64,000 nucleotides of DNA, from positions 20,902,372 to 20,966,371 of the forward strand of contig JAKGHH010000004.1 in assembly GCA_022828595.1 (NCBI GenBank). The letters run 5' to 3'. The first letter of the stretch is position 1; each line of letters begins with the position of its first letter. This DNA is from Nelumbo lutea (Eukaryota > Streptophyta > Magnoliopsida > Proteales > Nelumbonaceae). Below, in pieces: positions 49,301 to 60,345 of this stretch. Made by a program: the position numbers and the translations under genes. The notes under the pieces are model-generated. The model was not told the DNA's origin. It saw nothing but the letters and a program-made list of their open reading frames with translations, and searched no databases.

Positions 49301-51901
49301 CTTAACTTTCACATTCCTAAATTGAAAAATATACATAGAAATTGTTGACAAACTCTAGTGGGGATATGCTTCAGACAAGACATGTCCAGTCCAGATTGGG
49401 TTACGTAGCCATCCGGAGAGAGAGAGAGAGAGAGAGTCTCAAATTCCCAATTCTAACAGAGCCCATAAAAAGTGGCCCACCAATGCATCATTGGCCCATA
49501 ATAAGAATTGCTTTGTTCCAAGAAGATGAACAACGGACACATGGTATATCTGGATGACATATTGACATGTACGTAGCACCGCCATTATCTACTTGTAAGA
49601 CCACAGGCCTGTCAGGCCATATTTAATGCAACCCTAAAACACGTGACCTTATAATGGCGGAAGCTACGGAGGCTGACAGCTGAGTTGTACACTTGTGTTT
49701 GTAAGTGGCTGGCTTCCCTGGGTAGGTTCCAAATCCTGTTTGAAAACTTTTTTCTATTTTATATATAATATAGAGAATTTGTTGGCAAAAAAAATCCTTC
49801 TTGTAATCCAATGCAAGGAAGTCTCCACAACTCCGCAATCCCACGCATAGTTTGATGCAAGTAAGGATCTTTGGGATTTATGCATAGAATGGTTTTTTGT
49901 TCTAGGGGGAGATGGAGCTTTTCACTCCACAATTTGCTTGAAACAATGAATCTAATCTTTGCGTGTGTTTCACAAATCACAACTAGGTCCCAAGCTAGCT
50001 ATCAAATCAAATGGATTTGGACCCACCACATAATCCAATAATCCCATAATCCAGCTTCTATGCTGCACTAAGGTGAAAGTGAAAGTGTGAAACAGCCATC
50101 AACATTGGATTGCTTAAATTGCAAAGCACCGAGCCACTGACCCTATTGTTTATGTTGATGGGAGTATATTTCTTTCTCGTTCCTGCTGTAGTTTTTAAAA
50201 CTATATATAGAAGAAAAGGAAAAGTATTACCTTTTACAACTTGTGTTTCTTGGGCGACAGTATCTTTCAGTTTCACCAATGCTCCTTTCTCCTTCACCAC
50301 AGACTGGTTCCACAACGAAAAAGCGCCTCCACTATAAGAACCACCGTTGGAATTAGCTTTGTTGTTAACTTCCCCATTCTTCTCCGTACTGCTGGTTGGT
50401 GAAAATACACTTGTCTCAGGCTTAGGAGGAACACTTCGATGATTGAAATTGGAGTTGTAGCCTATACTGTAGGTGCCGATTCCCCCAGGGAGAGCATGCT
50501 CCACTGAAGGAGGAGGAGGAGGCAGTGGCTTTTCAATTGGATTTGGAGCTGCCTCAACTGTGTTTTCTCCCTTGCCGCTCTTCTTCCCTAGTCTCTCCAG
50601 CGGTTGCAGAAAGTCATGAGTCTTGAGGATTAAGAATCCTGCTCCAAACCCAACACGTACTGTTAGCATCAATCAGACCCATATTAGATATTACCATCCC
50701 CAAGGAAAATGAATCTCTTGTTTTTAACTTATCACGCACGTTGTTGAATGTTGACTGATGCCAACATTCACTTTTGTCAAGCCTTTCTTTTTAGTATTGG
50801 CCGGAATCGAGCACATGACTCAACTTATCATTTTCAATATAAACAAGCATCAAAAATCACTTGTCAAAGCTAGCATTTTGGTGCCTCTTGTGAGTTGTGA
50901 TGGATCATCACTTTCTACGGTTAGAATCCAATTAACAACCGAACTATATTTATTATTTACGACGCCCTGGATGGTATGCTACTGTTTTTCTATAACAATC
51001 TCTTTAAGGATTTGACACCAATCGGACAGTAAAAAAAAAAAAAAAAAATTCATCTCCTTAAGCCAGGGTCCCGCAATGAATCAAACCGTACATTGGTTGC
51101 ATGACACGTACGGTAGTGCCAAAACTCTATGTCCAGGAGATTTCCCCATGTACCACAAACCATACATGCAACTCCAATCCGACAATGCCCTAAGTTTACT
51201 GAGCCTGAGTCATCCATGTAAGGCGAGATTTTTGCCATTAACTATATTAATTTACCACATCTACACAAAAACATACACGCTCTCGCTAAAATTAAAAGAA
51301 AATAACTCTCGGTGACGGTGAGTATGACCTCTTAGTAGGTGTAGCCCCACCAAATAAATGGCCCAGATGGATGATTCAGTAGGGTCACGTGAATAATCAA
51401 TGGAGCCTGCGATGCCACCGTCTGATATTACTGTTCGGCTTTGTTTGTTTCAACGTGAAATAGAGGCTATTTTATTTTATTTTTGTATTAAAATAAATTA
51501 GAAGAGATAAATTAAAAAAAAAAAAAGCTTTTGCTGTAAAAGATGCTTAAGTAACAACTGAAATATTTCACTGGAAAAAATTCAATTTCATTTTACATAG
51601 AAATTAGAAACAAAGGCAGCGTTAAGAAATATTTTGAATTCATAAAACAAAAGGAAAATAAGATGGAGGGGATCTTGATAACATACATACCATGGGGAGG
51701 CCTTGGATCTTGGTGCTGGAAAGACGGATGGCCATATAGTGAAAGAAAATCATGTGTTGTTTTTTTGCCTGCATATTTTTTTTTTAAAGAAAACATTAAA
51801 CCTTTTCTTTTATGTGCAAAATTTAACGGAAAATAACACAGTAGATGGATTTTTCTCTTCTTACCTTCGGTTCCAAAGGGGCGAGGTTGAGGAAGCTCCA
51901 T
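43344..51901 (-). CDS. BIM1: BIM1-like bHLH transcription factor (BES1-interacting Myc-like), 558 aa
   Basis: Eleven minus-strand exons: 51901-51865, 51768-51691, 50638-50231, 47968-47872, 47772-47651, 47338-47224, 45531-45462, 45359-45264, 44861-44446, 44151-44022, 43451-43344. All phases close at a TAG. The N-terminus [13 protein letters not shown], then [13 protein letters not shown] and [14 protein letters not shown], is the BIM1-specific region. A GQW stretch and [19 protein letters not shown] lead to the bHLH at about 269-325 ([18 protein letters not shown]). H272, E276 and R280 are the residues that read a CACGTG/CANNTG box in this family. The C-terminus has [20 protein letters not shown], then a basic end. 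BIM1 proteins partner BES1/BZR1 in brassinosteroid-regulated transcription in the nucleus. Intron 6 has a GC donor. The first exon is only 37 bases and intron 3 is 2.3 kb, so the 5' half could easily be missed. Confidence 0.93.
46360..46478. repeat. Short repeats in BIM1-like intron 6
   Basis: GATGTGTGCCTAAA occurs three times (about 46370, 46423 and 46459), twice followed by ATCTCT and partly by GAATGGACAAAAACA. A small local duplication, non-coding. Confidence 0.75.
47222..47224 (-). other. GC-AG splice donor of BIM1-like intron 6
   Basis: The exon ends ...AATGACAG and the intron starts GCAAGTT. Only this junction joins the AG to the next exon's A to give the conserved KINDRFQILR. A nearby GT would leave a shifted frame. 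AG|GCAAGT is the known strong form of the rare GC donor. Confidence 0.88.
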
Positions 51902-52965
51902 TCACAATTGAGATATTTTTACTTGTTCTTCTCAAGTTTCTTCTTTTTTTTCGGTTGCCAATCAAAATTCTTCTTTTTATTTCTTCGTTTCCCCGTCGAG
52001 CCCCAGGTTTTTCCCAGTCAACTTGTTGCTGATGCAAAAATTCCGATCGACCATCTGAAGGGAATATAAACGCCGAAGATATAGTCTTCACTTAGTGTAT
52101 AGAGGCTTCGGACTTTCGGACACCAGACGTTCTGAAAGTGTGAAATTGGATCTCTCACGAGATGACAACTCGTGTTTCTAGTGCTCGGATTTCTTAAGAA
52201 ATGGAAAGGATGAAATTCCGACAGAAACAACGCCTCCGACTGAAGATCGGAGGTGCATTAACCGTGCACTTATAACAGGAACAGAAAATTCTCTCTCCAA
52301 GCAAGCCACCTTGAATCCAGAGGTCTTTTTACCAAATATAACTCGAATTGTACGTGATTAATATACTCTCTGGTAACTTTTCATCTCAGTGTATTTCGAG
52401 TAGTAATCCTTTTACAGAGAATTCATGCAGAATTTCTCAAAACTTATCCTCTAAAAACCACAACTTTCCATGCTCCAAGGCTTTCTGCGAAATCTGCAAG
52501 TCCAAGTTCCGTTCAAGCAAATAAGATTCATTGAAATTCTTCTGAATTAGATAGTGAATCCAAAGATTTATATGGTTTGATCAAACACCACCTCGAATAA
52601 ATTACAGAAATTTCACAAGCACGAGAATTTGGAATTTAAAACATAAGGATAGATAGATCCAAAAAATAAACGAAACTATAGATGCGTACCTTCGATGTGA
52701 ATTACGATAATTCAGCGCAATTCATCTCAAATGCGTCTGAAAATCGAAACGAAACCAGTTCTATGTTTTTGTTGGTCGAGGTAGATGGAAATCAGATAAG
52801 ATAAATTTGAATTTCACGTAACGATCTAACCAAATATGCTGAGACGAAATGTTGCTTGAATTTACATATAGATCTTCTTCTCTCTCTCGCTCGCTCGCGC
52901 TCTCTGTGTCTTCTCTCTTAACGAGGTGGGAACTGGGAAGGACACTCTGTTAAGATCTTTATACG
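51902..52965 (-). promoter_or_regulatory. 5' leader and core promoter of the BIM1-like gene
   Basis: On the minus strand TATAAAG lies at 52963-52957, followed by a GAGAGAGCGCGAGCGAGCGA leader near 52910-52875. AAG|GTACGC near 52688 is a likely leader-intron donor; the acceptor upstream of the ATG is uncertain (TTGCATCAG near 52030 is a candidate). The transcript start is therefore expected around 52930. Confidence 0.6.
52957..52963 (-). promoter_or_regulatory. TATA box
   Basis: TATAAAG on the minus strand, at a sensible distance upstream of the GA-rich leader of the BIM1-like gene. Confidence 0.65.
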
Positions 52966-54894
52966 CTCACTCTTTCTTCTCTGTTTCCCTTTTATCAATA
53001 TTAATATATTTCCTGGCACTTAAAAAATATTAATATATCTCCTTAGTATCTTCTCCGTCACGAAAAACGTCGCAGTTTTTAACGTCGTCACGACTGGGAG
53101 TATCTAACGGCGTTAGTTTACCGAGGGACGGATTTATTGTTCACTTACCCTAAAAAAATAAAGTGACCATACTACCCCTTCGACGACCTGAATAAGAGAT
53201 TCCATTCTAGGAACGACGTGTAGGTGCGATGGACGCTTCTGAGTTTTGACTATTTTAGATCCACCATTGCTCATTGTGATCGAAGCCGTCCATTTCTAAA
53301 GAAGATGAAATCAACGATAGATGGGGATCAATCTGAAGTGAAGGGGTGCGGAGAGAGAAGAAGTATGGACAGGTTGGGGTAGTCGAGGAGTTGACAACGG
53401 TGTTGCCGTTGACATGTAAGCAAGATTAAAAAAGAAATAAAGAGATAAGAAAACTGATGATTAGAGGCTCAGATCCCGATTTATAAGTTTAAACTGTTGG
53501 AAGTTCAGAGTTCAGAGCATGTTGGCGGTAAAGGAAGAAATGTCACGTGACACATTCCATTCGGGGAAGGTAAGGGTTTTTCTTTCATTTCGGACCTGGT
53601 TTTGTCCTACAAGGCTGCAACACATATGCGGGAAACGCGGAGAATACATCACTCACCAAACGAGCTCTCATGTGCTAATACAGATTCATCCCGGCTCCAC
53701 TCACATATTGCTCCTATTTTCCAATTTCCGTATTAATGTTTCCATTTCCACATTGGTCAAGTCCCCCCCCCCCTCCCCCCGCAAAAAAAAAAGAAAATAA
53801 TAATTACAGTAAATCGATTAAAAATTCCAGTAGAAAAACCAATATAAGATTTGTAAAGGTCTTTCTATTTTTCCTTCAAACCAAATATAGCCTAAATCAT
53901 TCATCTCGGTACTTGGCTCTCTATTTTTTATAACATTTGTTGTTTTACTTGACAATAGTTGTTCCTTTAACATGGTGCAGTGGACTAGGGCCATGATCAA
54001 GCACTTAAAAAAAAAGAAAAAAAAATGATTTGGCTGGAAGGGAGCGTTGTTTATGAAGATGGTTCACTTTGCCTATTTTATTAAATCTAGTGTTTTATAA
54101 GTTTGAAATACACTAAAGATACAATATAGTCAAAAGAAAAATAAATGGATGATGACAGTTGTTGTTTAACGTGCTTTGTTCCATGGAGGCGATGCTTTAA
54201 GTCCCTTTCTTTTTTAGTGTTTGGTTTGAGGTGAACTTAAAGTGTTAAAGGATAAAGAGCTAAATAACTATCCCTAAAATTTTGCAAGAGTGCCCAGGCG
54301 AGACTTTAATTAGTCGATGTTTGGCAATTAATGGATACTTGGAAATAAAAAGGAAATGGATTTATCTCAAATGAAAGAATAAACTAAATATATAAATATA
54401 AGGATACTAGCTTATTGCCCTTTTTTTTGGTGGAAACCGTTTGAGCTTTCATGCAGAGCCTCAGAATCCAGGGTAATGAAGTCTTATTTGGTTTAAAAAA
54501 AAAAAGTTGATATTCAAAAAGCTGAAAATGGGATGGGTTTACATGATTACATGAGCCCAAAAATTGATTTTCTGTTGAAGGACAGGTCTTATTGAATGCA
54601 GCTCTGTCAAGACAGTTCAATCACAGTAGAATCCCTTTCAGCACGGGCTCTCTCTCTCTCTCTCTCTATTTATATATATATAAGTGCAGTGACCTGGGTT
54701 GAATGGAAATAAAAGTCTCCAGCCATTTTTTATTCTTCTCAACTTATCCAAGTGAAGATCGGCTTTGCTGAGATACAAGTGACCTGGGTTGAATGGAAGT
54801 AAAACTGAGATACAAGGCTATAATGGTTGTTTGAGTGGACTTTGCTCTCACTGAATCCTGTTTCATCCAAGTGACCCAAGGTTTGTCCCTTCTT
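52966..54894. other. Intergenic upstream of the BIM1-like gene
   Basis: No gene recognised. Contains AACGTCG/ACGACG words near 53065-53220, a C-rich run at about 53763-53780, and a (CT)n run at about 54647-54668. The short frames here are not credible genes. Confidence 0.5.
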
Positions 54895-55124
54895 GTCCGA
54901 ATCCAGATTTGCTCAGACTTTCACAGAAAGCTGCAGTTGTGCATTGAGATCATCTCTCCATAAAAAATAATGTACAAGTACCGGAATGTTATGGATGTGT
55001 GAATGTGCAAGTACTTGGTGTGAGGAGCATGGTTTTATAAAACTATCTGGAAATAGAGTCGTTAGCCACTGATTTTCAGGTTAATGGTTGGATAGTTTGG
55101 TTTGAACAGATGGCCCATTTTGAA

Positions 55125-55155
<31 letters not shown>

Positions 55156-55355
55156 TAAACAAAACTATTGAATGAATTAACAGTTCAACCACCTAAATCA
55201 ATGAATCATTTACTGATTCAACGGTTTTTACTAGAGATCGAATTTGAGATAAAATGGAACCAATTATCTATACAGTACCTGGGCCGAACGGTCTAACCAT
55301 CCAATGGTGGTTAAAAACATGGTGAAGAGTGGTTGTTAAGAACAAAACCGGATTC
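54895..55355. repeat. Foldback repeat interrupted by a hAT MITE
   Basis: The left end GTCCGAATCCAG and core GTTGTGCATTGAGATCATCT belong to the same family as the copy at 8719. The right end, AAAACCGGATTC at about 55345, lies beyond the element inserted at 55028-55321. Arm pairing is imperfect. Confidence 0.55.
55028..55321. mobile_element. hAT-like MITE, 294 bp
   Basis: The flanking octamers GTGAGGAG (55020-55027) and GTGAAGAG (55322-55329) match at seven of eight positions. The ends CATGGTTTTATAAAAC and GGTGGTTAAAAACATG are inverted. A central (AT)n lies near 55128. It resembles the MITE at 4111 in its internal GGTTGG/AACCATCC words. Confidence 0.75.
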
Positions 55356-56935
55356 ATGTCCCAGGTCTGAATCATAAATAAGAGCTACCGACACGGAAGA
55401 TTTTGGTACAACTTTACAAAGGTGAAAACCCGTGTGGTGTGGTAGGTTGTCTATTTCTAGGCAGCGAGCACAGGGTTGAAGTTTGGCATGTAATTTAAGC
55501 ATTAAATTCATTCCATAGTTATTAATAATGCGTGGACTGAGGACCAACATGAGGCCCAAAAAATTTCCCAGTTGGGAAACGCTGGGGCAAGGGCCAGTGG
55601 CTATAACTCACCTTTCTCTCTCACACACACAGGCCACAGCGTAAGAATATAATAGTCCTCCTCCTCCGTGATGTGATTATGCGAATGGTGGGACAGGGAG
55701 GGGACGTTGGAGGATATCTCAATTCTCTCAAAATCTCAACTCTCAGGGGATCGGAATCCGAATTAATTGGATTGAATTAATTTAATGATGTTAAAAGAGT
55801 AAAAGAAAAAAAAGTTCACCCCTAGTCAAGTCTCAACATAGCGATGCCAACAACTTGCTGCATGTTGGGGCAAGTCAGCCAGTGGATTGTAGTGTAGAGA
55901 GTGGAAGAGTAGGACATTAGCTGAAATAGTGATATACGTAGTACGGAGGTACACCAATCCTTGGTGTGTGTCGTTTACCGGTGATTAACAACAATGGCTA
56001 TTGGGGTAGGGGGAAGCCAAGACCAAACAACTCACACCCCCGCATCTCACGTGCAAAAAGCAACATGTTTCCTTTCAATTTCCATCGCATCTGACCTGAT
56101 AGTGATGCCTCACCTATGCCCTACTACCTCTACATGGCATTAGCATTTTAGGGGACGCTCAAGAGAAAGAGAATCAGAGAGACAACAAGGCTCAAAATAA
56201 AAAGAACATCTCAAACAGTCTCCTTTCTATCACATTTACAAAATTTTTATTTCTTTTCCTTGGCACGGCACCTCACTACAATTCCTTAATTGGTTAATGA
56301 GATTATTAAGTGCCGGCCGACCACTCATTAATGCGCTCTTATTATATTAATCTAAGCAAAGCATCATATTAATTTGATGTGATCCATTCCAACCTGGCCA
56401 AATCTATAATAATATCTCTTTACATTACTAATTTACTATACATAAATCATAAATACGTGTGAGAGAGAGAGAGAGAATGGATAATAATGTGCATGAATGT
56501 GCTTATAACATGCTCGCTAGCACATACAATTCGTCTACCTCCACACCGCACTGATGGCACACGTGTACTCGAGCGTTAGGCCACTTATCCAGTTATCCCA
56601 TCAACGGGTGACAATCCTCGACACCGCAGATGGCGCACGTGTACTGGAGAGTTGAGCCGCTTATTCCATCAGCATCAAGATCGAGGTGGTGATGACTCCG
56701 CGACCATGATATCTTGCTTGCTGTACCCACCAGCTAGGCAGCTACCACACTCACAGTCACACTTCATCTTACGCTTGCTCCAATGCCTTTTCTCCCCTCT
56801 TCTTCTTTTTTCTTGATTTGATTAATATTTCAAAATCATGTGCGGGATGGGGATCTCATTTCGTCAACTTGGTGTAATGCAGACCACTATCCTTTTTATT
56901 ATTGTAATAAGAGTAATCCAATAAATATCATTAGG
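55356..56935. other. Intergenic
   Basis: No gene recognised. A partial local duplication lies near 56540-56660: CACACCGCACTGATGGCACA followed by CGTGTACTCGAG, and GACACCGCAGATGGCGCACG followed by TGTACTGGAG. Confidence 0.45.
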
Positions 56936-57023
56936 CTACGTTTTTAAATCTAAATTTGCATCGAGGAATATTACACCGATGGGTTTATGAGAGTGTAAAA
57001 TGGGAACTACATGTTTCTTCCAT

Positions 57024-57716
57024 TTAATATTCTTCGTGTTTGGTATATCGTTGAGGGAAAAGTTCTTGTAGTCCTTGCTGGTCGGCCAAGAAATAAGGCA
57101 CTGTGAGTGGCGTATCAAACACAAAAAACTGGTGACCGGGGTTGCAATAGGAGAAGCTCTCGTATGTGAGCGTCGTATCAGATCCAGTTCTTGCGCATGG
57201 CCACTTCTGTTGAAGCTCCATCCAAGAATATAATGGGAGCTTGCAATCGCACCAGTGGGTGAAGAGAAACCCACATACATAGAGTCCATGGAAACCGAAG
57301 AAAGATCAAGTGATGTCGACAGTAGGGGAATCTCAGGTTCGGGGTAATATAGTGGAGCTAATGTTACATTGAGTTGCTTCTCTACACCATCATACTCTAT
57401 CCAAACTTGCATTGGATCTCCACCTATGAGGTGTAGGTTCTTGTTGATCCCTTATTTGCTTGAATAATAAGCCATTGGAGTTGATTCAATCGACTTAAGG
57501 TTGTTCACATCGATCCCAAAATGATTATCATTTATATCAACAAATTCGGGGCTAAGAATTGTATCTAGCTCTACGATGAAAACGTGATTGGAGAAGTCTC
57601 CATTGTTGGCTTCATTGAACAGTTCCAGGTACTGACTTGCCACGGCACCTGGGAACCCCATGAATGGCGAGAAGCCAATGCGATGCCATGGACACTCACA
57701 GTAGTCGATTGGGGAA
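57024..57716 (-). pseudogene. L-type lectin receptor kinase, lectin-domain fragment
   Basis: From 57716 downward the minus frames read a legume-lectin domain: IGFSPFMGFPGAVASQYLEL, NHVFIVELDTILSPEFVDIN, then DNHFGIDVNNL. After a stop near 57452 they continue MQVWIEYDGVEKQLNVTLAP and SMDSMYVGFSSPTGAIASSH, then YILGWSFNRSG. These are hallmark stretches of the plant LecRK extracellular domain. There is a frameshift near 57690 at the 5' side and no signal peptide. After GWSFNRSG the frame runs into unrelated sequence, so the transmembrane and kinase parts are absent. In intact members the ectodomain heads a plasma-membrane kinase; this remnant cannot. Confidence 0.88.
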
Positions 57717-57793
57717 CCATGGCAAATATAAAAGTGGTAGAGAATGAGAGAGACTGAGGATACTCAGGTGAAGAGATGGGTATAGAGCACCAA

Positions 57794-58172
57794 TCAGTTC
57801 TTGCCTCAGCAACCTCTGCTGTCGCCGACGGTCAACCATAGCAGAAGGGGCTACGTCCCGCCATCATCTTCCTTTGACGGTCAACCACTACTGTCATCGC
57901 CTCTCTATTTTCATCGGAGGAAGATGATGAACAGATAACCTGTCTCAGAAGAACCTTGCCCTGGCAGAAGGGCAATGGACAGATCAGTTCTTGCCCCAGC
58001 AACCACTGTTGTCGCCAACGGTCAACCACGGCAAAAGGGGCTACGCCCCGCCATCGTCTTCTTCCGATGGTCAGCCACTGTTGTCGCCACCTCTCTATTC
58101 TCGTCGGAGGAAGATGATGAACAAATAACTGTTTTGAAAGAACCTCGCCCCGGTAGAAGGGGCAACAGACAG
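57794..58172. repeat. 190-bp tandem duplication
   Basis: CAGTTCTTGCCTCAGCAACC at 57795 recurs as CAGTTCTTGCCCCAGCAACC at 57985. Both units continue through CGGTCAACCA, GGGGCTACG(T/C)CCCGCCATC and CGGAGGAAGATGATGAACA. The units are similar but clearly diverged. The frames across them are open on both strands, without a recognisable product. Confidence 0.85.
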
Positions 58173-59139
58173 ATCATGGGATCGAATTTTACACTTCACC
58201 CTTTAACCATTGGATAGATTGGTAAAGTTTTACATCGAGTTTAGCAATGTAAAATTTTCACTGATTTTCAATAAATTTTTTGACAGGAATGGACTTTTAC
58301 ACTGATTGATGAGGTATATTAGCACCTCTACCAAATGCCTATAAAATCAAACCTGGGTATAAAGTTTACCCCAGTTCTCATTTACATCTCTACCAAATGC
58401 ATCCTTTAAGGAGGTAAGGGAGCATCATAATTGACATCCAAGAACGGCTCTAAATCCAACCGAGTGGTAGATTGATTGGCACAGGCCTAGATGAGATGCC
58501 AATTCGAATCGCACTACTAATAGCTCTAAATCCATCTTTGAGAAGAGTATAATGTTGCTAGACAAAAAGTGTGGTACTATGTTATGAAAATTGAATTACG
58601 GCTTCTATGAGGCAAAAAGGCAAGTAATCAATAAAAAATAAAAAACCTATTGATGGGATTTTTCACTAGCCCATAACCACAAACACATTTCATCTGTGCC
58701 CCGATCAGGATTCATCTTCTAAGTCTCAGCCCAATTTTATCCAGCTGAACCGCTCTCAAGTCTCCACTCGATCAACCCAGCAATACCACCGGCACACTGA
58801 ATGGCCTCACTCATGTCCCCTTCTTTCCCTCCACATTTTCCAGAGTCCGAATCTCCTGCCCACATCTATCCATATAATATGACTGTCATAGAGAACATTT
58901 TATTCTTTATATAATATTATATATAGAGATGTTCCTAATGCACACGGAGATAATGTATTCTGAATAGACATGGGCAGAATTCTTGTAGGCAGGAGATCTG
59001 AAATCCATTTCCCAAGATTGGATTCTACCGCATAATTTGCTTCTCATACATAATTACGCCTATATTATGAACATACACAAATGCAAAAGAAATTAGTATT
59101 AAAAATAATATTGATGTAACCGTTTTCGGCCACGTACCA
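58173..59139. other. Intergenic with one foldback copy
   Basis: A foldback-family copy spans about 58845-59006: AGTCCGAATCTCCTGCCCAC at the left pairs with CTTGTAGGCAGGAGATCTGA at the right, with GAGATGTTCCTAATGCAC in the core. The rest is plain AT-rich sequence. Confidence 0.6.
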
Positions 59140-59214
59140 ATGTTTTGTGATGTAAAATTTTTTGGCAAAGTACCTCGTTATTCGACCCGGTGGTGGCGTG
59201 CCTTAGTGACGAGC

Positions 59215-59545
59215 TACTTGGTGGCGAACTCCCTGGGGGAGAACTACTTGGTAACTAACTGCTTGGTGGCGAACTGCCTGGTGGCGAACTGCCTTGGTAG
59301 CGAACTGCCTGGGGGCGAACTGCCTTGGTGGCGAACTGCCTGGTGGCGAACTCCCTGGTGACGAACTGCCTGGGGGCGAACTGCCTTGGTGGCGAACTGT
59401 CTGGGGGTAAACTGCCTTGGTGGCGAACTGCCTGGGGGCGAACCGCCTGGTGGCAAACTCCCTGGTGACGAACTGCCTGGGGGCGAACTGCCTTGGTGGC
59501 GAACTGCCTGGGGCGAACTGCCTGGCGAACTCCCTGCTAGGCGGT
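59215..59545. repeat. Minisatellite A, about 15-bp unit
   Basis: Roughly twenty imperfect copies of GGTGGCGAACTGCCT, with GGGGGCGAACTGCCT variants. The array is open in several frames on both strands (for example repeats of GELPW or QFAPR type), an effect of the 15-base period rather than a gene. Confidence 0.92.
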
Positions 59546-59609
59546 CGATGCCTTAGAGAATGTTGGAGCTCCCTGGTGCGGCGCAATCCGACTGTCCTCA
59601 GCATGAGGT

Positions 59610-59935
59610 GGTCTTCTTTCCTTTGTAGGCTGCGGGAGATGAGGGACCTACGAGAACTTCATCTTTTCCTCCTCTTTGTAGGTGGCAGGAGCTGAGAGAC
59701 CTGCGAGAACTCCATCTTCTCCTCCTCTTTGTAGGTGGCGGGAGCTAAGGGACCTCCGAGAACTCCATCTTTTCCTCCTTCTTGTAGGTGGCGGGAGTTG
59801 AGGGACCTTCGAGAACTCCATTTCTTCCTCCTCCTTGTAGGTGGGGGAAGCTGAGGGACTTCCGAGAACTGCATCTTTTCCTCCTCTTCGTAGGCGGCGG
59901 GAGCTGAAGGACTTACGAGAACTAAATCAGAGGTC
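59610..59935. repeat. Minisatellite B, exact 53-bp period
   Basis: The word CGAGAAC (CGAGAACT in most units) falls at 59651, 59704, 59757, 59810, 59863 and 59916, always 53 bases apart. The unit contains GGCGGGAGCTGAGGGACC and CATCTTTTCCTCCTC, then TTTGTAGGT. Confidence 0.95.
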
Positions 59936-60185
59936 CCGAGGGTACTTTCCTGGTGGGGGCTCTCCGATGCTTAAGTTAGCACTCTTATCGTAGAGAGCTT
60001 TGAAGATAATATGAGAGAGCTAGAGAGCAGGGTTACTTCCCTTTCTTTTCCATCCCCTTCCCCTTTGGGGGGTGAGGTCTTTATATACCAGAGTCCTCGC
60101 GGGTTAGGTGGGTGAAAAGCCTCCAAACGGTAAGACTCGTCGCATCCTGTCAGAACCGGGGTACGGTGGTGAACTCCTCGAGGTC

Positions 60186-60345
60186 GTCAGGCTGGTGCTT
60201 GTGTCAGGCGGCCAGGTCGGCGCCTAGGCCGGGTTGTCAGAGGGGTGCCTGTGTCAGTCGGCGGGACAGTGTCTAGATCAGGTCGTCAAGCTGGCGCCTG
60301 TGTCAGTCGGCGGGTCAGTGTCTAGATCAGGTCGTCAAGCTGGCG
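60186..60345. repeat. Minisatellite C, 49-50-bp unit
   Basis: Three units begin GC(C/T)TGTGTCAG at 60197, 60247 and 60296. The last two are nearly identical (TCAGTCGGCGGGACAGTGTC, then TAGATCAGGTCGTCAAGCTG). Confidence 0.9.

Noticed and set aside
59140..59695. Repetitive GELPW/QFAPR-type proteins encoded on both strands
   Set aside because: Open frames caused by a 15-bp minisatellite. No start context, domain or splice structure supports a gene.
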